Source: Acanthosepion lycidas | Lineage: Eukaryota; Mollusca; Cephalopoda; Sepiida; Sepiidae | Assembly: GCA_963932145.1 (NCBI GenBank) | Contig: OZ010580.1 | Span: forward strand, 37,145,189 to 37,209,188 | Direction: 5' to 3' | DNA: 64,000 bases | In this document: positions 51,117-61,475 of the stretch, piece by piece | How positions within the stretch are numbered: position 1 is the stretch's first letter | Layout: each line of letters begins with the position of its first letter | Translations under genes and position numbers: made by a program | Notes under the pieces: model-generated | The model's input: only the letters and a program-made list of their open reading frames with translations | Database searches by the model: none | Told to the model about the DNA's origin: nothing

Positions 51117-52440
51117 TTTTTCCAAAATAATTCTCTAAAGTTCATTTCACCCCAAGCAAGGCGGGAAGCCACTAGGACGCAAGGGGTTACAGAAAATATA
51201 GAGCGAGACCAGATAGGAGTGATAGAAGAGAGTATGAGGAGAAGGGTAGTGGTTAGATCAAGGCAACTGGAGATGTCGATTGACATTACACTTGAATAGC
51301 TGGAGATTTTAGCTCTCAGGGAAACTGGAATAGGGAAGGGAGTTCCACAGGCGAGAGGTGCGAGACATGAAACTATTAGAGTAGAAGAGACGGCTACATT
51401 TAGGAGTTTCGACAGTGAAGGGGTGAGAGCGGGATGCCAGCCTCGTAGGGTGCTTGAACTCATAAAGTCTGGGAACCAGTGAATGCAGCTCCTCGGAGCA
51501 ATTACCATGAAAGTATTTGTAGAACAGACAGAGAGAGGCGACGGCGCATCTGTGAGAAAGTGACTGTAGACGAGATGCCAGAGCAGGGCCAATTATATTG
51601 CATATCCACCTCTGGAGCCTATCAAGAACACCGAGGCAAACAGAAGGGGCACCAGACCATATATGGCAGCAATACACCATGCAAGGGCGAATTGTTGATT
51701 TGTAGATCTGGAGGATTGATTCCGGGGAGAAAAATATCCTGGCACAGCATAGGGAGCCAACTTTCCTTGTGGTGGACGAGGCAATTGACTCAATGTATTT
51801 GTTCCATCTAAAAAACTCAGATTTATCAGTTAAGGCAGCATCTAAGCTGTGGCAATAGACATCGGCTTTTGCAAGTCATTTACAGTTTTGAGGAATGCAG
51901 AGACTTTGTGAATAATCTGACCACTTGTTGTTTATCTGATTAAGACATCAAGATGCAGCATTGGCAGCCAGCAGGTCTGCAGACACAATCCACAGCTGAC
52001 AAGGAAATGAATGGGAACTTGACTTACTGACAAAAGAGTTCCTCTTCTTCCAAAACATCTTGGCTGGGAGATAAACATCAGTTGGGTAAACAGGGATTCT
52101 AGATTTATCATTTCTGAGCCCCCTTTTATTGGCTGTGCTGCTTAGCTGATAGACTTTATCATCTGTGTCAGGTGTTGGGATCTGCTACCGTTGACACAAG
52201 ATCTGATCAAAAACATTGAATATTTGGAATTAGGGAGGAAAGACCCAGTGTTGGATCTCAATTGAACAAAAAGAAACAGGATAGGCATTTATTTGAGCAA
52301 GAAGATAAAGTATAGTTGTCAGATGAGTTGGGAGAGGGTATTCAAAGATCTTTCCCTTTTTCTTAGAATGAAGGCAGCAAGATGGGTGGAGGTAGAGAGG
52401 AGTGGCATCTTTCTTTTGTGACAAAATGCCAAACTCCATG
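51117..52440 (-). pseudogene. LINE-B, longest copy, RT C-terminal half
   Basis: A minus-strand frame of 123 codons (51309-51680) is open across VYCCHIWSGAPSVCLGVLDR, LASRLQSLSHRCAVASLCLF, YKYFHGNCSEELHSLVPRL and SFMSRTSRLWNSLPYSSFPE. Upstream, in broken frames, are QLPRPPQGKLAPYAVPGYF, SSRSTNQQFALAWCI and YKSTIRPC-type sequence. Further upstream is LRSNTGSFLPNS. The 3' end reads WHPxLAWGE followed by a short tail with TTGGGGTGAAAT. It is truncated before the RT catalytic core. Confidence 0.8.
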
Positions 52441-52959
52441 AGGATCCCCTACCTACAGCATCATCCATCATATGTAATGTTCTGCAAAGTGACAGCAGTG
52501 CAAATATATGCAGTTTACAATGTTTTAAAGAAGTGCTTATCATTGGCACCACACTGCAAATTATCCTGAGGTGATTCCCAGTATATAAAGAATATTCCAT
52601 TGCTTTTATCATTTCATGTAGACATCATAATTACTATATAAGAGGAAAGTAATTTGTAACACTCGAGAAATAATTTTTCCCAATGCAGTGTTCAACACAT
52701 GTAACCCAGTTATAGAGAAACGGAAAGGAAAATAGACAAGGGTTTCCCTGCTATTTTTTTACCATATACTGTTACCAGGAATTAGAAGTTTTGTCACACT
52801 TGCAAGAAAACATCATCAGAAGTAGCCCTCTGAATAGACTTCATGCTACTGACTCCTTAGTTTAGTTGCAAACATTCCTGCCTCTCACAATGAAGACTTG
52901 GTTCTTTTATAATGTTTCTATCAATAAAAAATTTAATGTAGTGATATATACACTATTTA
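52441..52959. other. Unassigned DNA
   Basis: May contain the eroded 5' part of the LINE-B copy (frame 52319-52612). Otherwise nothing recognised. Confidence 0.4.
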
Positions 52960-53245
52960 CATTATTCAGACTATTATCCTCATCTTTGTTTTGGCCGTTG
53001 TATGCCCGGGCCTTCTTCAGGTGGTTGGAATGTCAAACTGAACCCTTTATTTCTCTCTCTGGGGTAGACTGTTCTAGTTTCATGTGCCATGTCTAATGGA
53101 TGTCACTTATCAGTTATCTCCTGTTAATTCCCCTCTCCAAGTTCTCTACTGCCTTAACCAGGTATTGAACTCACACTCTTTGGGTCCTGTCACTGGATCT
53201 AATTAATGCCTTTATCCACTGTGCCATGTGTCCTTGAGGACATCT
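52960..53245 (-). repeat. SINE-c copy with tRNA-like head
   Basis: On the minus strand, CATGGCACAGTGGATAAAGG (A-box-like) and GTGTGAGTTCAATACC (B-box-like) are about 50 bp apart. The body contains GGGTTCAGTTTGACATTCC, shared with 40110-40326 and 40721-40856. Confidence 0.65.
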
Positions 53246-54105
53246 GTGTGTGAATTTCTGGGTTTTATAAACCTAATGTCTTCAGCAACCATTTTTTACC
53301 AGGACATTATATATAGTGGGAAGAAATGAATGAGTATGCCCCCATTCACATAAATACAGTAGTAAATACTGTATGTTGTTCTGCAGTTGGAGATTCATTG
53401 TGGAATTCACTTGACTCACTTCTAGCAGTTGACAACTTCTTTGTGCCACTGGCAAATTTTATATGTGTTGTTCGTGTCCTAAGTATTATCGTTCATTACC
53501 AATCTTTGTGTGATTATTCTATTCAGTAACCTTCCCTAGGTTACAACATACAGAAAAAAGATAAAATTTTGAATTTAATACTGTTGTTGTGTTTCTTCTC
53601 TTCTTCGAGTGTGTCTGACATTGTAGAATTAACTGCACCCAAGGAAAACCTTTATAGTCAGAGTGTAAACTTTAATAAGGTTTTCATTTTTTTTATATCA
53701 CGACTTCAACACATTTTAGAAATAGATCTCTGGATTTCAGAATATTTTTTCTTGTCTGCTCAAAGGCATAAGTTAATTGTTATAAATATCTGTTGCAATA
53801 TATTTGGCAATGTGACTTGGCAAAGATAAAAGTTGTGGATGTCAGTGATACATGTACTTGAATGAAAGTAAAACATGTAATCTTATCATTTTACTAAAAT
53901 GCACATCAGGAATACATAGGTTTGACTCTGAATCATTGATGAAATAACTGGCAGGCATTCAAACAGATCACTACTGGGCAAGTTGTTTTTATCTGTTGGA
54001 AGTGTTCTTTTGATTTGTGAAGTTAATGGCATCTCAACTGTTGTTGTGTTGTTTAATCTCAAATATATGGGAAACATCAGAATAAATAGTATATCAACAA
54101 AGAAT
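53246..54105. other. Unassigned AT-rich DNA
   Basis: No gene. Frames at 53326-53529 and 53569-53829 lack domains. Confidence 0.4.
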
Positions 54106-54400
54106 GAGTACAAGATGAACAAAAGTCCAGTTGACACTAGAGTCAAAATGGTTAAAAGATGTTAGAGTCAGAAAGGTAGGTACAGATCTGGTTAACACCA
54201 GAGTCAAAAAGGTAGACATTTTACTGGTTTGCACTAGAGTCAAAATAGTAAACATAGGACTGGTTTGCACAAGAGTCAAAATATTAGACACACCGGAGTA
54301 AAAAAGGTAGACATCAGTCTGGTTTACTCTTCAGTAAAAAAAGTTAGACAATTGTTTGATCTACACTAAAGTAAAAAAAAAAAAGTTAAATATAAGTCCA
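54106..54400. repeat. 36-bp minisatellite
   Basis: AGAGTCAAAA-type starts recur at 54166, 54202, 54238 and 54274, exactly 36 bp apart, with further diverged units near 54298, 54333 and 54370. The period is a multiple of three, so the minus strand reads as 12-residue repeats with FLTLVQTS or ILTLVQTS at the head of each unit. Probably non-coding. Confidence 0.85.
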
Positions 54401-55240
54401 GATAGAGGTGATCAAATAATTTGAAAAGAAGTAAAGCTTATCATTTATTCAACCTTATCCTTTGTCCAATCTCTTTGTCCCCCCCTCTCTTTACTGTTTA
54501 AATAAAATAAGAACTCTCAAACACAATGACAGAAGTGTATTTCTACTAACTACAACATCAATTAAAGTTTGTTCACAACTGTTTACACTTAATATTGCCC
54601 TATATTAATAAGCAGGTATAAGCAAGCATATTTATGTACAATTCCTCAACAGGCCTTGTCATGACACACATAAAATATTCTGACCAATGGGAAAAGCTGA
54701 ATGAGAGAATAACAGGTGTGTTTTCAGCTTTCAAGCTGATGACATTCAGAGAGTGATACTTCTAACTGGTACCAATGTTCCTAAGCTTCTTGACAGAAAA
54801 TGGCAGGTGTGAAATGTCACAGAAGATTAAATGATCACCTGTATCAATCTAAGTATACTTTTGTCCCAGGTATATAAAGGAAAAATGATTAGTCACAACT
54901 GATAGCATATACACTGCAAGGGCAAAGAAATGTTATGATTGTATTATTTGCAAACATGAAAAGTAGAATGAAGATGAGCAGCTTCAAGATACGAGGTCAG
55001 GTGTGAATGAATGGTAGCGTCTTCACTGCATTCTTATTGGTTATCTCAGACTTAACAATTGATACTCAGATGATAATGCCTTAAAGTTGACAAGTTAAGA
55101 TGATGGATGTCAATGTTGATATCTTTGATCTGTCAAATCATGAAAATCAAGTCAAATGATACTGCTACAGGTCAAGGAAATTATACATTGAATGCATTCC
55201 AAAATAACACACACACACACACACATATATATATATTATG
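54401..55240. other. Unassigned AT-rich DNA
   Basis: No gene. A CA tract of about 18 bp followed by a short TA run lies at 55208-55236. Confidence 0.4.
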
Positions 55241-55247
55241 AGTGCTG

Positions 55248-55345
55248 AAAAGTTCTTGACCTGACACATTTCCTAAAATCAGTATTCTGATATTTATTTG
55301 CTCATTGATATACTGATTTTGGAAAGTGGGTCAGGCTGAAAATTT
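55248..55345. repeat. ~98-bp imperfect palindrome
   Basis: Arms of about 36 bp (CCTAAAATCAGTAT and ATACTGATTTTGG, plus outer TTCTTGACCTGAC and GTCAGGCTGAA) with a loop of about 22 bp. The outer AGTGCTGAAAAG motif recurs near 58185-58215 and 59610-59625. Confidence 0.7.
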
Positions 55346-55374
55346 AATATGGGTATACATGCATATATATGAAG

Positions 55375-55377
<3 letters not shown>

Positions 55378-55411
<34 letters not shown>
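55378..55411. repeat. (TA)n microsatellite
   Basis: A 34-bp TA run. Confidence 0.95.
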
Positions 55412-55413
<2 letters not shown>

Positions 55414-55536
55414 ATAGAGATTATAGTTGTTCCAGTGCAAAAAAAAATGTATATTTTAAAAAGAATAGTGGCTGCAAATGTTTTTGTTTATAATGTAGAT
55501 TTTTTTTATATATTATAATTTATTTTCCATATTTTT

Positions 55537-55571
55537 GCTACATGTGTTTCGGGTCTAGTGACCTTCATCAG
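55537..55571 (-). ncRNA. Hammerhead-like core, well-formed stem II
   Basis: Read on the minus strand: CTGATGA, A, GGTC-ACTA-GACC, C, GAAAC, ACAT, GTA. Stem II is a perfect 4-bp GGTC/GACC hairpin with a 4-base loop. AC/GT can close a 2-bp stem III before the expected cleavage site A. Core residues CTGATGA and GAAA are intact. Stem I is poor next to the core (only CCAT/ATGG further out), so activity is doubtful. Such motifs are known in PLEs and related retroelements, but no PLE coding sequence is seen here. Confidence 0.45.
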
Positions 55572-55914
55572 GTGAAGAATGGTTATTTCCACATATTATT
55601 TAAATGAATTAATTTTTTTCTTATGTTTAACCATTGTCTTTTATGTGTGGTACATATATACATATACATACATACAGGGTGTGATGGATAAATTGGCATC
55701 TAAATTACACTAAAATGAAAATAACACTGGCATCTCATTCTAACAGATATATTTACCAAAATTACACAAAAATATCTTGAAATATTAAAGAATAAATTTA
55801 TTCAGGAAAATCACCATTGGCAGAAGATGGTCTCCTTGTTTAAGTTGGTGAACGCAGCCATAATCCATGACTTCAGTTCATCATTGGTATTACAAGGTGT
55901 TTTGTTGGTCTCTC

Positions 55915-56265
55915 TCACAACTGCACCCCACACATAATAATCAAGAGGTATGCAGTCTGAGGAGTTAAGTGGCCAGATGTAAGGGGTGATGTGGTCATAT
56001 AAATTGTCTGACAGCCATTTCTGGATTCTCTTTCTTGTATGTCATGGTGAAGAGTCCTGTTGCTAGACATAAGCACTTTCAGCAGCCACTCTGTTAAACC
56101 AGGGTAGCAATACCACCTCAAGGCACTTGATGTAAGCCTCCATGTTGAGTTTGAGGCCTTCACCAACAAATTCAGAACTTCTTTTCTTATCAGAATGAGT
56201 TTTCCAAGCTGCCATACCTTTGTAATCACTATTAGACATCTCCAACTCTTTCTGAATTCTCTGCA
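55915..56265 (-). pseudogene. mariner transposase C-terminal part
   Basis: Minus-strand pieces RIQKELEMS, KRSSEFVGEGLKLNMEAYIK and CLEVVLLPWFNRVAAESAYV are readable, followed in other frames by the degraded QQDSSP and WPLNSSDC motifs. The catalytic site is damaged (NSPD is replaced by NSSD), and frameshifts are present. Confidence 0.75.
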
Positions 56266-56628
56266 TTGTCCTCAGATTAATGAAAAGAGGAGGAAGGAGG
56301 AGGAGTGGGAGAAGGAGGTAGAAGGGTTCCTTAAGTAGCTTAACTAATGTGAAAGGTGCCCCATTATAGAAAGTACATGGGCAAGATAGTCTGACGAAGC
56401 CCAACCCTCTCCAGGCCAGTTGTCCTTCTCCTAGCCTAGTTGCCACCCAAGGATAGAGAACTCAGTCTGTCCTGCTATTTTACACATAGTTGGGGGTAGA
56501 AGAAGGGTTTTAATTCCTTTCCCAAGGATATTAGCACATAAGTGGATGTAATGGATCTGACTGGAATTTGAACTTGGCTCTCCAATTCCTCAGTCCAAGC
56601 CATTTTCCATTACTCCACTGTACCTTCT
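56266..56628 (-). repeat. SINE-a inserted in mariner
   Basis: On the minus strand: CAGTGGAGTAATGG (A-box-like), GCCAAGTTCAAATTCCAG (B-box-like), TTGGGAAAGGAATTAAAAC, CAACTATGTGTAAAATAGC and a long GC-richer tail with CTTCTACCTCCTTCTCCC. It interrupts the mariner coding sequence between RIQKELE and the upstream FLEAPI-like region, so it is younger than the mariner. Confidence 0.8.
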
Positions 56629-56848
56629 AAACATCAGAAATGTTCATATTAGAGCTTCTAGCATGAATGCCATGCAGTACAGCATGCCATTTCCAAATTT
56701 CTGGCAGACTGAATTTTGGTGCTTTTTTTCTCACAGATGGTGCCAAGCTACCTCTACTATACTGTGTAATTGAAAAAATAAAAAACAAACAATGCACACA
56801 CACAAAATTAAAAATATAAAATGGCGACAATTTACCCATCACATCCTG

Positions 56849-57131
56849 TATATATATCTGCATGTGTTTGTGTATAGATGATGCATACATATACATGGCA
56901 CCTATCATGTCTGTTAAAATGTTTATGAATATATAGATGCAAATATACCTACAGTCTTATATAAGACTATTTGTAATATGCGCATTTGATTTTATCTATA
57001 TATTTACAAATAATGCATTATTCATTTATATAAACTTGTATACATTTATACTAACATAAATATGTATAAACTCACATACTAATAGATGAAATTGTGTTTA
57101 TCCTTCTAAGAAATACATACATACATACATG

Positions 57132-57136
<5 letters not shown>
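56849..57136. other. Unassigned AT-rich DNA
   Basis: Nothing recognised apart from short CATA and TA runs. Confidence 0.4.

Positions 57137-57184
<48 letters not shown>
57137..57184. repeat. (TA)n microsatellite preceded by CATA units
   Basis: About 48 bp of TA. Confidence 0.95.
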
Positions 57185-57186
<2 letters not shown>

Positions 57187-57440
57187 ATTATTGATTTATA
57201 TATCTTTAGTTGAGACATCTAGGAAGTTAAACAAAAGCTGAACTGCACATAAAAGAACCTTTTTGGAAAACAATACAATTGACACATTAGTTGTTCATTG
57301 TAATAGGTCAGACCATAAATTTAACTTAAATAAAGGAGAAAGTAATTTATTTATTAAGGCAAAATATACGGAAATCACACAAATTTAAGAATCTTCTATA
57401 GTCATTCGATTTTAAGCATCATACAACATATCTCCTTTCC

Positions 57441-57885
57441 TCATTTTTGTGATGTCAACGAACACTTGTTGCCACTTTTTTAATGCCAAACGAATACTCA
57501 TTGTCACTTTCGTAATGCTCATTGTAATAGACTTTGTTATCGCAGATATAGCTATAGTAACACCATTGAACTATACTAGTGTCAGACGCCTTCAAATAAC
57601 AATCACACTAATAGTACCTGTTCGATAATACTTGCTTGAAAAGTAATCACTGTATAGTGATTTGAATAGAGAAATAATATAGTGAATACAGTAGAGAATA
57701 GCAATCTGTATAGTAATAGAGGATACAATAGAATTATGGATCATTAGCCATCAGCTACTTTCTACATATATGCATTTTTTCTATGGTCACGTGGTCTACT
57801 TAATTCAATAATGGGATCATCAGTGTTTGCTCACTGGCGATCTATGTTCAAACTCAAGTGTCGGCAGTGACACTTTATTCCCATA
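57441..57885 (+). repeat. Rep-1 copy e
   Basis: TTTTTGTGATGTCAACGAAC, GTAATGCTCATTGTAATAG, TCAGACGCCTTCAAATAAC, the GAAATAATATAGTGAATAC motifs, TTTGCTCACTGGCGATC and a CACTTTATTCCC end. Confidence 0.8.
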
Positions 57886-57907
57886 AACACTCATAAAACT
57901 ATGAGAA

Positions 57908-58140
57908 TGTAAACTGGAACTGGCATTTGTTGTATTTATTCTCCCACCTCTCATATATAAAACTGATTCCATCAATAAAACTGTTATTAGTCTGAAAAAG
58001 CTCCTTCTCAGAATGAAACATGTCAGTAAGAGGTTTTTATATTCTATTTTGTCATTCACTTACCCATGTTTCTATATGTATGTGTTCATATGTGTGAAGA
58101 GGTGCTAAAATGTTCTCAGCCTGAATCATTTCCCAAAATC
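57908..58140 (+). repeat. Rep-5 copy 1
   Basis: Matches 59427-59655 over about 230 bp: CCACCTCTCATAT, TGATTCCATCAATAAAACTG, TTATTAGTCTGAAAA and TTTTGTCATTCACTTAC. A short piece (AACTAGAACTGGCATTTGTT) recurs at 58339. Confidence 0.75.
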
Positions 58141-58367
58141 TGGCCAAATGAACAAACATTGAAATTATGTTGAAGAATAGTGCTATGGTGAGATAAAAAA
58201 ATTTTCAGCACCTTTCTGTTTAAAAACAAATGCAATAAAACTGGCACAAAATTGACGAAGCAAAATATCTAAATATTCTAGATATAAAAATTTAAATTTA
58301 AATGTTGATGATTTATGCATCTTCAGCATCATTTCAATCTAAACTAGAACTGGCATTTGTTCCTAAC

Positions 58368-58370
<3 letters not shown>

Positions 58371-58406
<36 letters not shown>
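58371..58406. repeat. (TA)n microsatellite
   Basis: A 36-bp TA run. Confidence 0.95.
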
Positions 58407-58411
<5 letters not shown>

Positions 58412-58848
58412 TTAATATTTATGTTGGTTTTACAACAACAATGCTGTAGAGTAGGCTTACATTTCACTTGAATGAGCATAGTTGATTCATGCAGAATTTA
58501 AAGGAACACTCATGTCCACATTCAGTCTAAAGAGATATTAATAGAAAATATATCTTTATTACACCAAAATAATAATGAATTTGAAATTGATATAGAACGG
58601 TAAAAAATGCAGTAAAATGAACAGTAAAAATGTTTTAAATTTACAGAAATATGTATACACATAGAGAGATAATTTAACTCCCTGAAGATGTGACTGAAAA
58701 TACTTTAGAAAATAAAAATTATTTGAAAGAAAATTTTATTTTTCTTAATCAATTTTCTACAACTACCAAGTAATTAATTCATGAACTTGAAAGGATTAAA
58801 ACAAAAATAAACAGACATAGTATATCTAAATTATTTAACCATACCTGC

Positions 58849-58852
<4 letters not shown>
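58407..58852. other. Unassigned AT-rich DNA
   Basis: Nothing recognised. Confidence 0.4.

Positions 58853-58894
<42 letters not shown>
58853..58894. repeat. (TA)n microsatellite
   Basis: A 42-bp TA run. Confidence 0.95.
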
Positions 58895-58901
<7 letters not shown>

Positions 58902-59316
58902 ATCACAATTTTTTTCAAAGTACTTTTGAATGTTGCTACATTCATTTACAAGGATTGTTTTGTGTGTCGTTACACATTTGGTTTTTAATTTCAATGTTCT
59001 CATGTTTTATGGAACTAATTTCAAACAACTCCAGGTGACAGCATATAAATGACCAAACTGAAATTTTTATGCCTGTGTGATCAAATATACAGATCCCTAT
59101 GGAGAAAGACACCTTATTTAAGGTTGGCTGTTTCTCTATTTTTACAACTTCCAGAACTTGTAGTCGTTCCTTGCACTGTGTCCTATATAAAATTTGATAA
59201 TTACGTCACCTTGACTGACTTGAAATGAGTTCCATCAAACATGAGAATGCCAGAATTAAAAATCAGTTGCATAACTACACACAGAATAAACACATGCACA
59301 CACACACATATATATA

Positions 59317-59320
<4 letters not shown>
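58895..59320. other. Unassigned AT-rich DNA
   Basis: Ends in a CA tract and short TA runs. No gene. Confidence 0.4.

Positions 59321-59354
<34 letters not shown>
59321..59354. repeat. (TA)n microsatellite
   Basis: A 34-bp TA run. Confidence 0.95.
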
Positions 59355-59359
<5 letters not shown>

Positions 59360-59426
59360 GATATATTGGAAGTTAAAATTTTGGATTTAAATGCTGATTG
59401 TCTGTATCTTAAACATTTCAATGTAT

Positions 59427-59655
59427 ACTGAAACTTGCATCTATTGTATTTCTCTCTCCACCTCTCATATTTAAGATTGATTCCATCAATAAAACTGTTA
59501 TTAGTCTGAAAACCTCCTTCTCAGAATAAAATATGTCACTAAGAGGTTTTTCTTTCTATTTTGTCATTCACTTACTTATATTTTTATATGAATGTCTCCA
59601 TATGTGTAAGGACATGCTGAAAAGTTCTCTGCCTCAATCACTTCCCAAATCTGAT
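59427..59655 (+). repeat. Rep-5 copy 2
   Basis: Direct repeat of 57908-58140, ending in ATGCTGAAAAGTTCTCTGCC and CACTTCCCAAATCTG. Confidence 0.75.
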
Positions 59656-60110
59656 CTGATTACTAGTTTTTGAGGTATTGAATCTGACCAGCTAGTTTTC
59701 AGCAATTCAGTTGTTAGAACTAAGTTACATATGAGATCAGCTGCCGGGATGTGGTCATCTCGATTTATGGAGGGAAAACCATATACCATTATATCATCAA
59801 CAAAGATATTCACTAAAATCAGTGTATGTTCACTTATAACTCAACTATGATTTGTATTTTACATACAAATTCCCTGGTGAGTGGAGTTAATTTCTGTGCG
59901 TAAGGACAAGATAAGTTAATATTTGATTTTATTTATGGCCATTAATACTTTTCTCTCTTTATATTGAGCACTCTAATTACAAAATATTGCTTGCCTTAAA
60001 AACATTATCTTCCAGAAATACCCTGGTTGGCCATTTGATTTTACTTATTTTTTTTTTTGGCAAAACACAGTCTTTGTTTTATATATATATATATATAACC
60101 CTTATAAGGA
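59656..60110. other. Unassigned AT-rich DNA
   Basis: No gene. A short TA run lies at 60080-60098. Confidence 0.4.
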
Positions 60111-60192
60111 AAGCACATTCCTTAATTCAGATTTTCTTGTAAGTCTATATCTGCTCAATTTCCAATCTGAAACATAAACAAAGCAATTTCTA
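60111..60192. repeat. Diverged direct repeat, copy 1
   Basis: Shares CACATTCCT, TCTATATCTGCTCA-like, AATCTGAAACATAAACA and GCAATTTCTAGAGAT with 60478-60560. Confidence 0.5.
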
Positions 60193-60477
60193 GAGATATA
60201 TTGTAAATACAATATTGTTATTACTTCAAATGTTATTTTTAGTGGATACTTGTGTTTGAAATAGAAGTCCTGTTTATTTTTTTATTTTAAACAGTGTGAA
60301 TTATGTCTACCTGTCTGTGTACTTGAGAAGACTTAAAGAAAACATGCTCACCAGCAAAGTTTGAAACTGAATCTCTACTTTGTAGGAGAATGCACTGTTT
60401 AATATGGCATACTTTAGACTGTCCAGCAACAGGCAGCATCACAACCGAGCAAGGTTCTATCCATCCTTTTGAGGAAT
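60193..60477. other. Unassigned DNA
   Basis: The 64-codon minus-strand frame here (60287-60481) has no domain. Confidence 0.4.
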
Positions 60478-60560
60478 ACACATTCCTGCAAGAAAATTAT
60501 ATTGAAAGCCCATATCTACCCAGTTTCATATCCAAAGTGTAAACAGAGCAGTTTCTAAAG
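60478..60560. repeat. Diverged direct repeat, copy 2
   Basis: Second copy of the 60111-60192 segment, about 367 bp downstream. Confidence 0.5.
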
Positions 60561-60710
60561 ATTTAATTGATTCATTCTTAATCAGATCCATTCTCATGTA
60601 ACATACTCACCTACAAAAAGCCAGAACATATTCAGGCTAAAACATTATGAGAAAACCTAGAAAAATGTGAGTGCTATGATGAGAACAAAATTAAATTGTA
60701 ACAATATTGT

Positions 60711-61013
60711 ATGTTATTGCATAACAATCAAACAATCAATTGCTAGGTCTGCTGCTGGGAAAGTCAATTCACTATGCCATGCTAGACAATTTTTCTAGCT
60801 AGAAACTATATGTTATTGCATAACAATCAAACAATCAATTGCTAGGTCTGCTGCTGGGAAAGTCAATTCACTATGCCGTGCTAGACAATTTTTCTAGCTA
60901 GAAACTATATGTTATTGCATAACAATCAAACAATCAATTGCTAGGTCTGCTGCTGGGAAAGTCAATTCACTATGCCGTGCTAGACAATTTTCCCAGCTAG
61001 AAACTATCTTACA
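60711..61013 (+). repeat. 99-bp tandem triplication of LINE-B sequence
   Basis: ATAACAATCAAACAATCAAT starts at 60721, 60820 and 60919, exactly 99 bp apart. The units are nearly identical. Each encodes SIARSAAGKVNSLC in the same frame. This is the LINE-B segment upstream of the IYKST motif (compare 22928), so former coding DNA was triplicated in register (33 codons). Confidence 0.9.
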
Positions 61014-61019
61014 CATTTA

Positions 61020-61475
61020 TAAGTCAACTGTGACAACTGTCCTTCTTTATGCCAGCAAATGTTGGATGATTTCCTCAAGGATGAAAAAGAGACTCAAGGT
61101 GATGGAGATGTGGTTCCACAGAAGGATGCTAAGGATATCATGGACCGTGCATGTGAACAACAATGAGATCTTAGAGAGGTTACAAACAAGGAGGATGCTT
61201 ATACTTAACATCAGGAAGAGACAGCTGAAGTTTCTGGGACACATAATGAGGAAGGCAAGCCTGGAGAATCTGATACTCACATGTCAAATAGAAGTAAAGA
61301 GAGACAAGCGAAAACAATACATGACAAACCTAACAGCCTTAAGCAAGTGGGTGACAGAACATGGTCTGGGGGAGGTTGCAGAGGGAAGGAACTTGTTGAG
61401 AGCTGCAAGGGATGGAGGGTGGTGGAGAGTCATGATCGCCTATATCCTGAAAGGACACAGTACATAGAAAGAAAA
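61020..61475 (+). pseudogene. LINE-A C-terminal fragment, best-preserved copy, nested in LINE-B
   Basis: A 145-codon open frame (61030-61467) covers TTVLLYASKCWMISSRMKKR, LKVMEMWFHRRMLRISW, VNNNEILERLQTRRMLILNI, RKRQLKFLGHIMRKASLENL, EVKRDKRKQYMTNLTALSKW and ends GWWRVMIAYILKGHST with a stop, followed by a GAAAGAAAAAGAAT tail. This is the full region from the end of RT to the natural C-terminus. It has no start of its own and lacks the RT core. It lies exactly between the LINE-B pieces ILHIYKST and EYCCHILSG, so it is a 5'-truncated insertion. Confidence 0.85.

Larger units (their letters stand above)
55675..56848 (-). mobile_element. mariner element with inserted SINE and internal deletion
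   Basis: The left end CAGGGTGTGATGGATAAATT and right end (reverse complement) CAGGATGTGATGGGTAAATT pair well. TA flanks both (55673-55674, 56849-56850). Length is 1174 bp, of which about 360 bp is a SINE. The transposase on the minus strand is split by the SINE and lacks its central part, as in the copy at 25548, but with a different deletion boundary (KLNMEAYIKCLEVVLLPW is kept here). Confidence 0.85.

Noticed and set aside
51098-51592. 164-codon minus-strand frame, the longest in the window
   Set aside because: It is a second frame through the LINE-B copy. The LINE-B protein motifs lie in the overlapping frame at 51309-51680, so the longer frame is a by-product.
60711-61013. CRISPR-like array
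   Set aside because: The 99-bp units are contiguous and identical throughout, without spacers, and encode part of a LINE. This is a tandem triplication in a eukaryotic genome.
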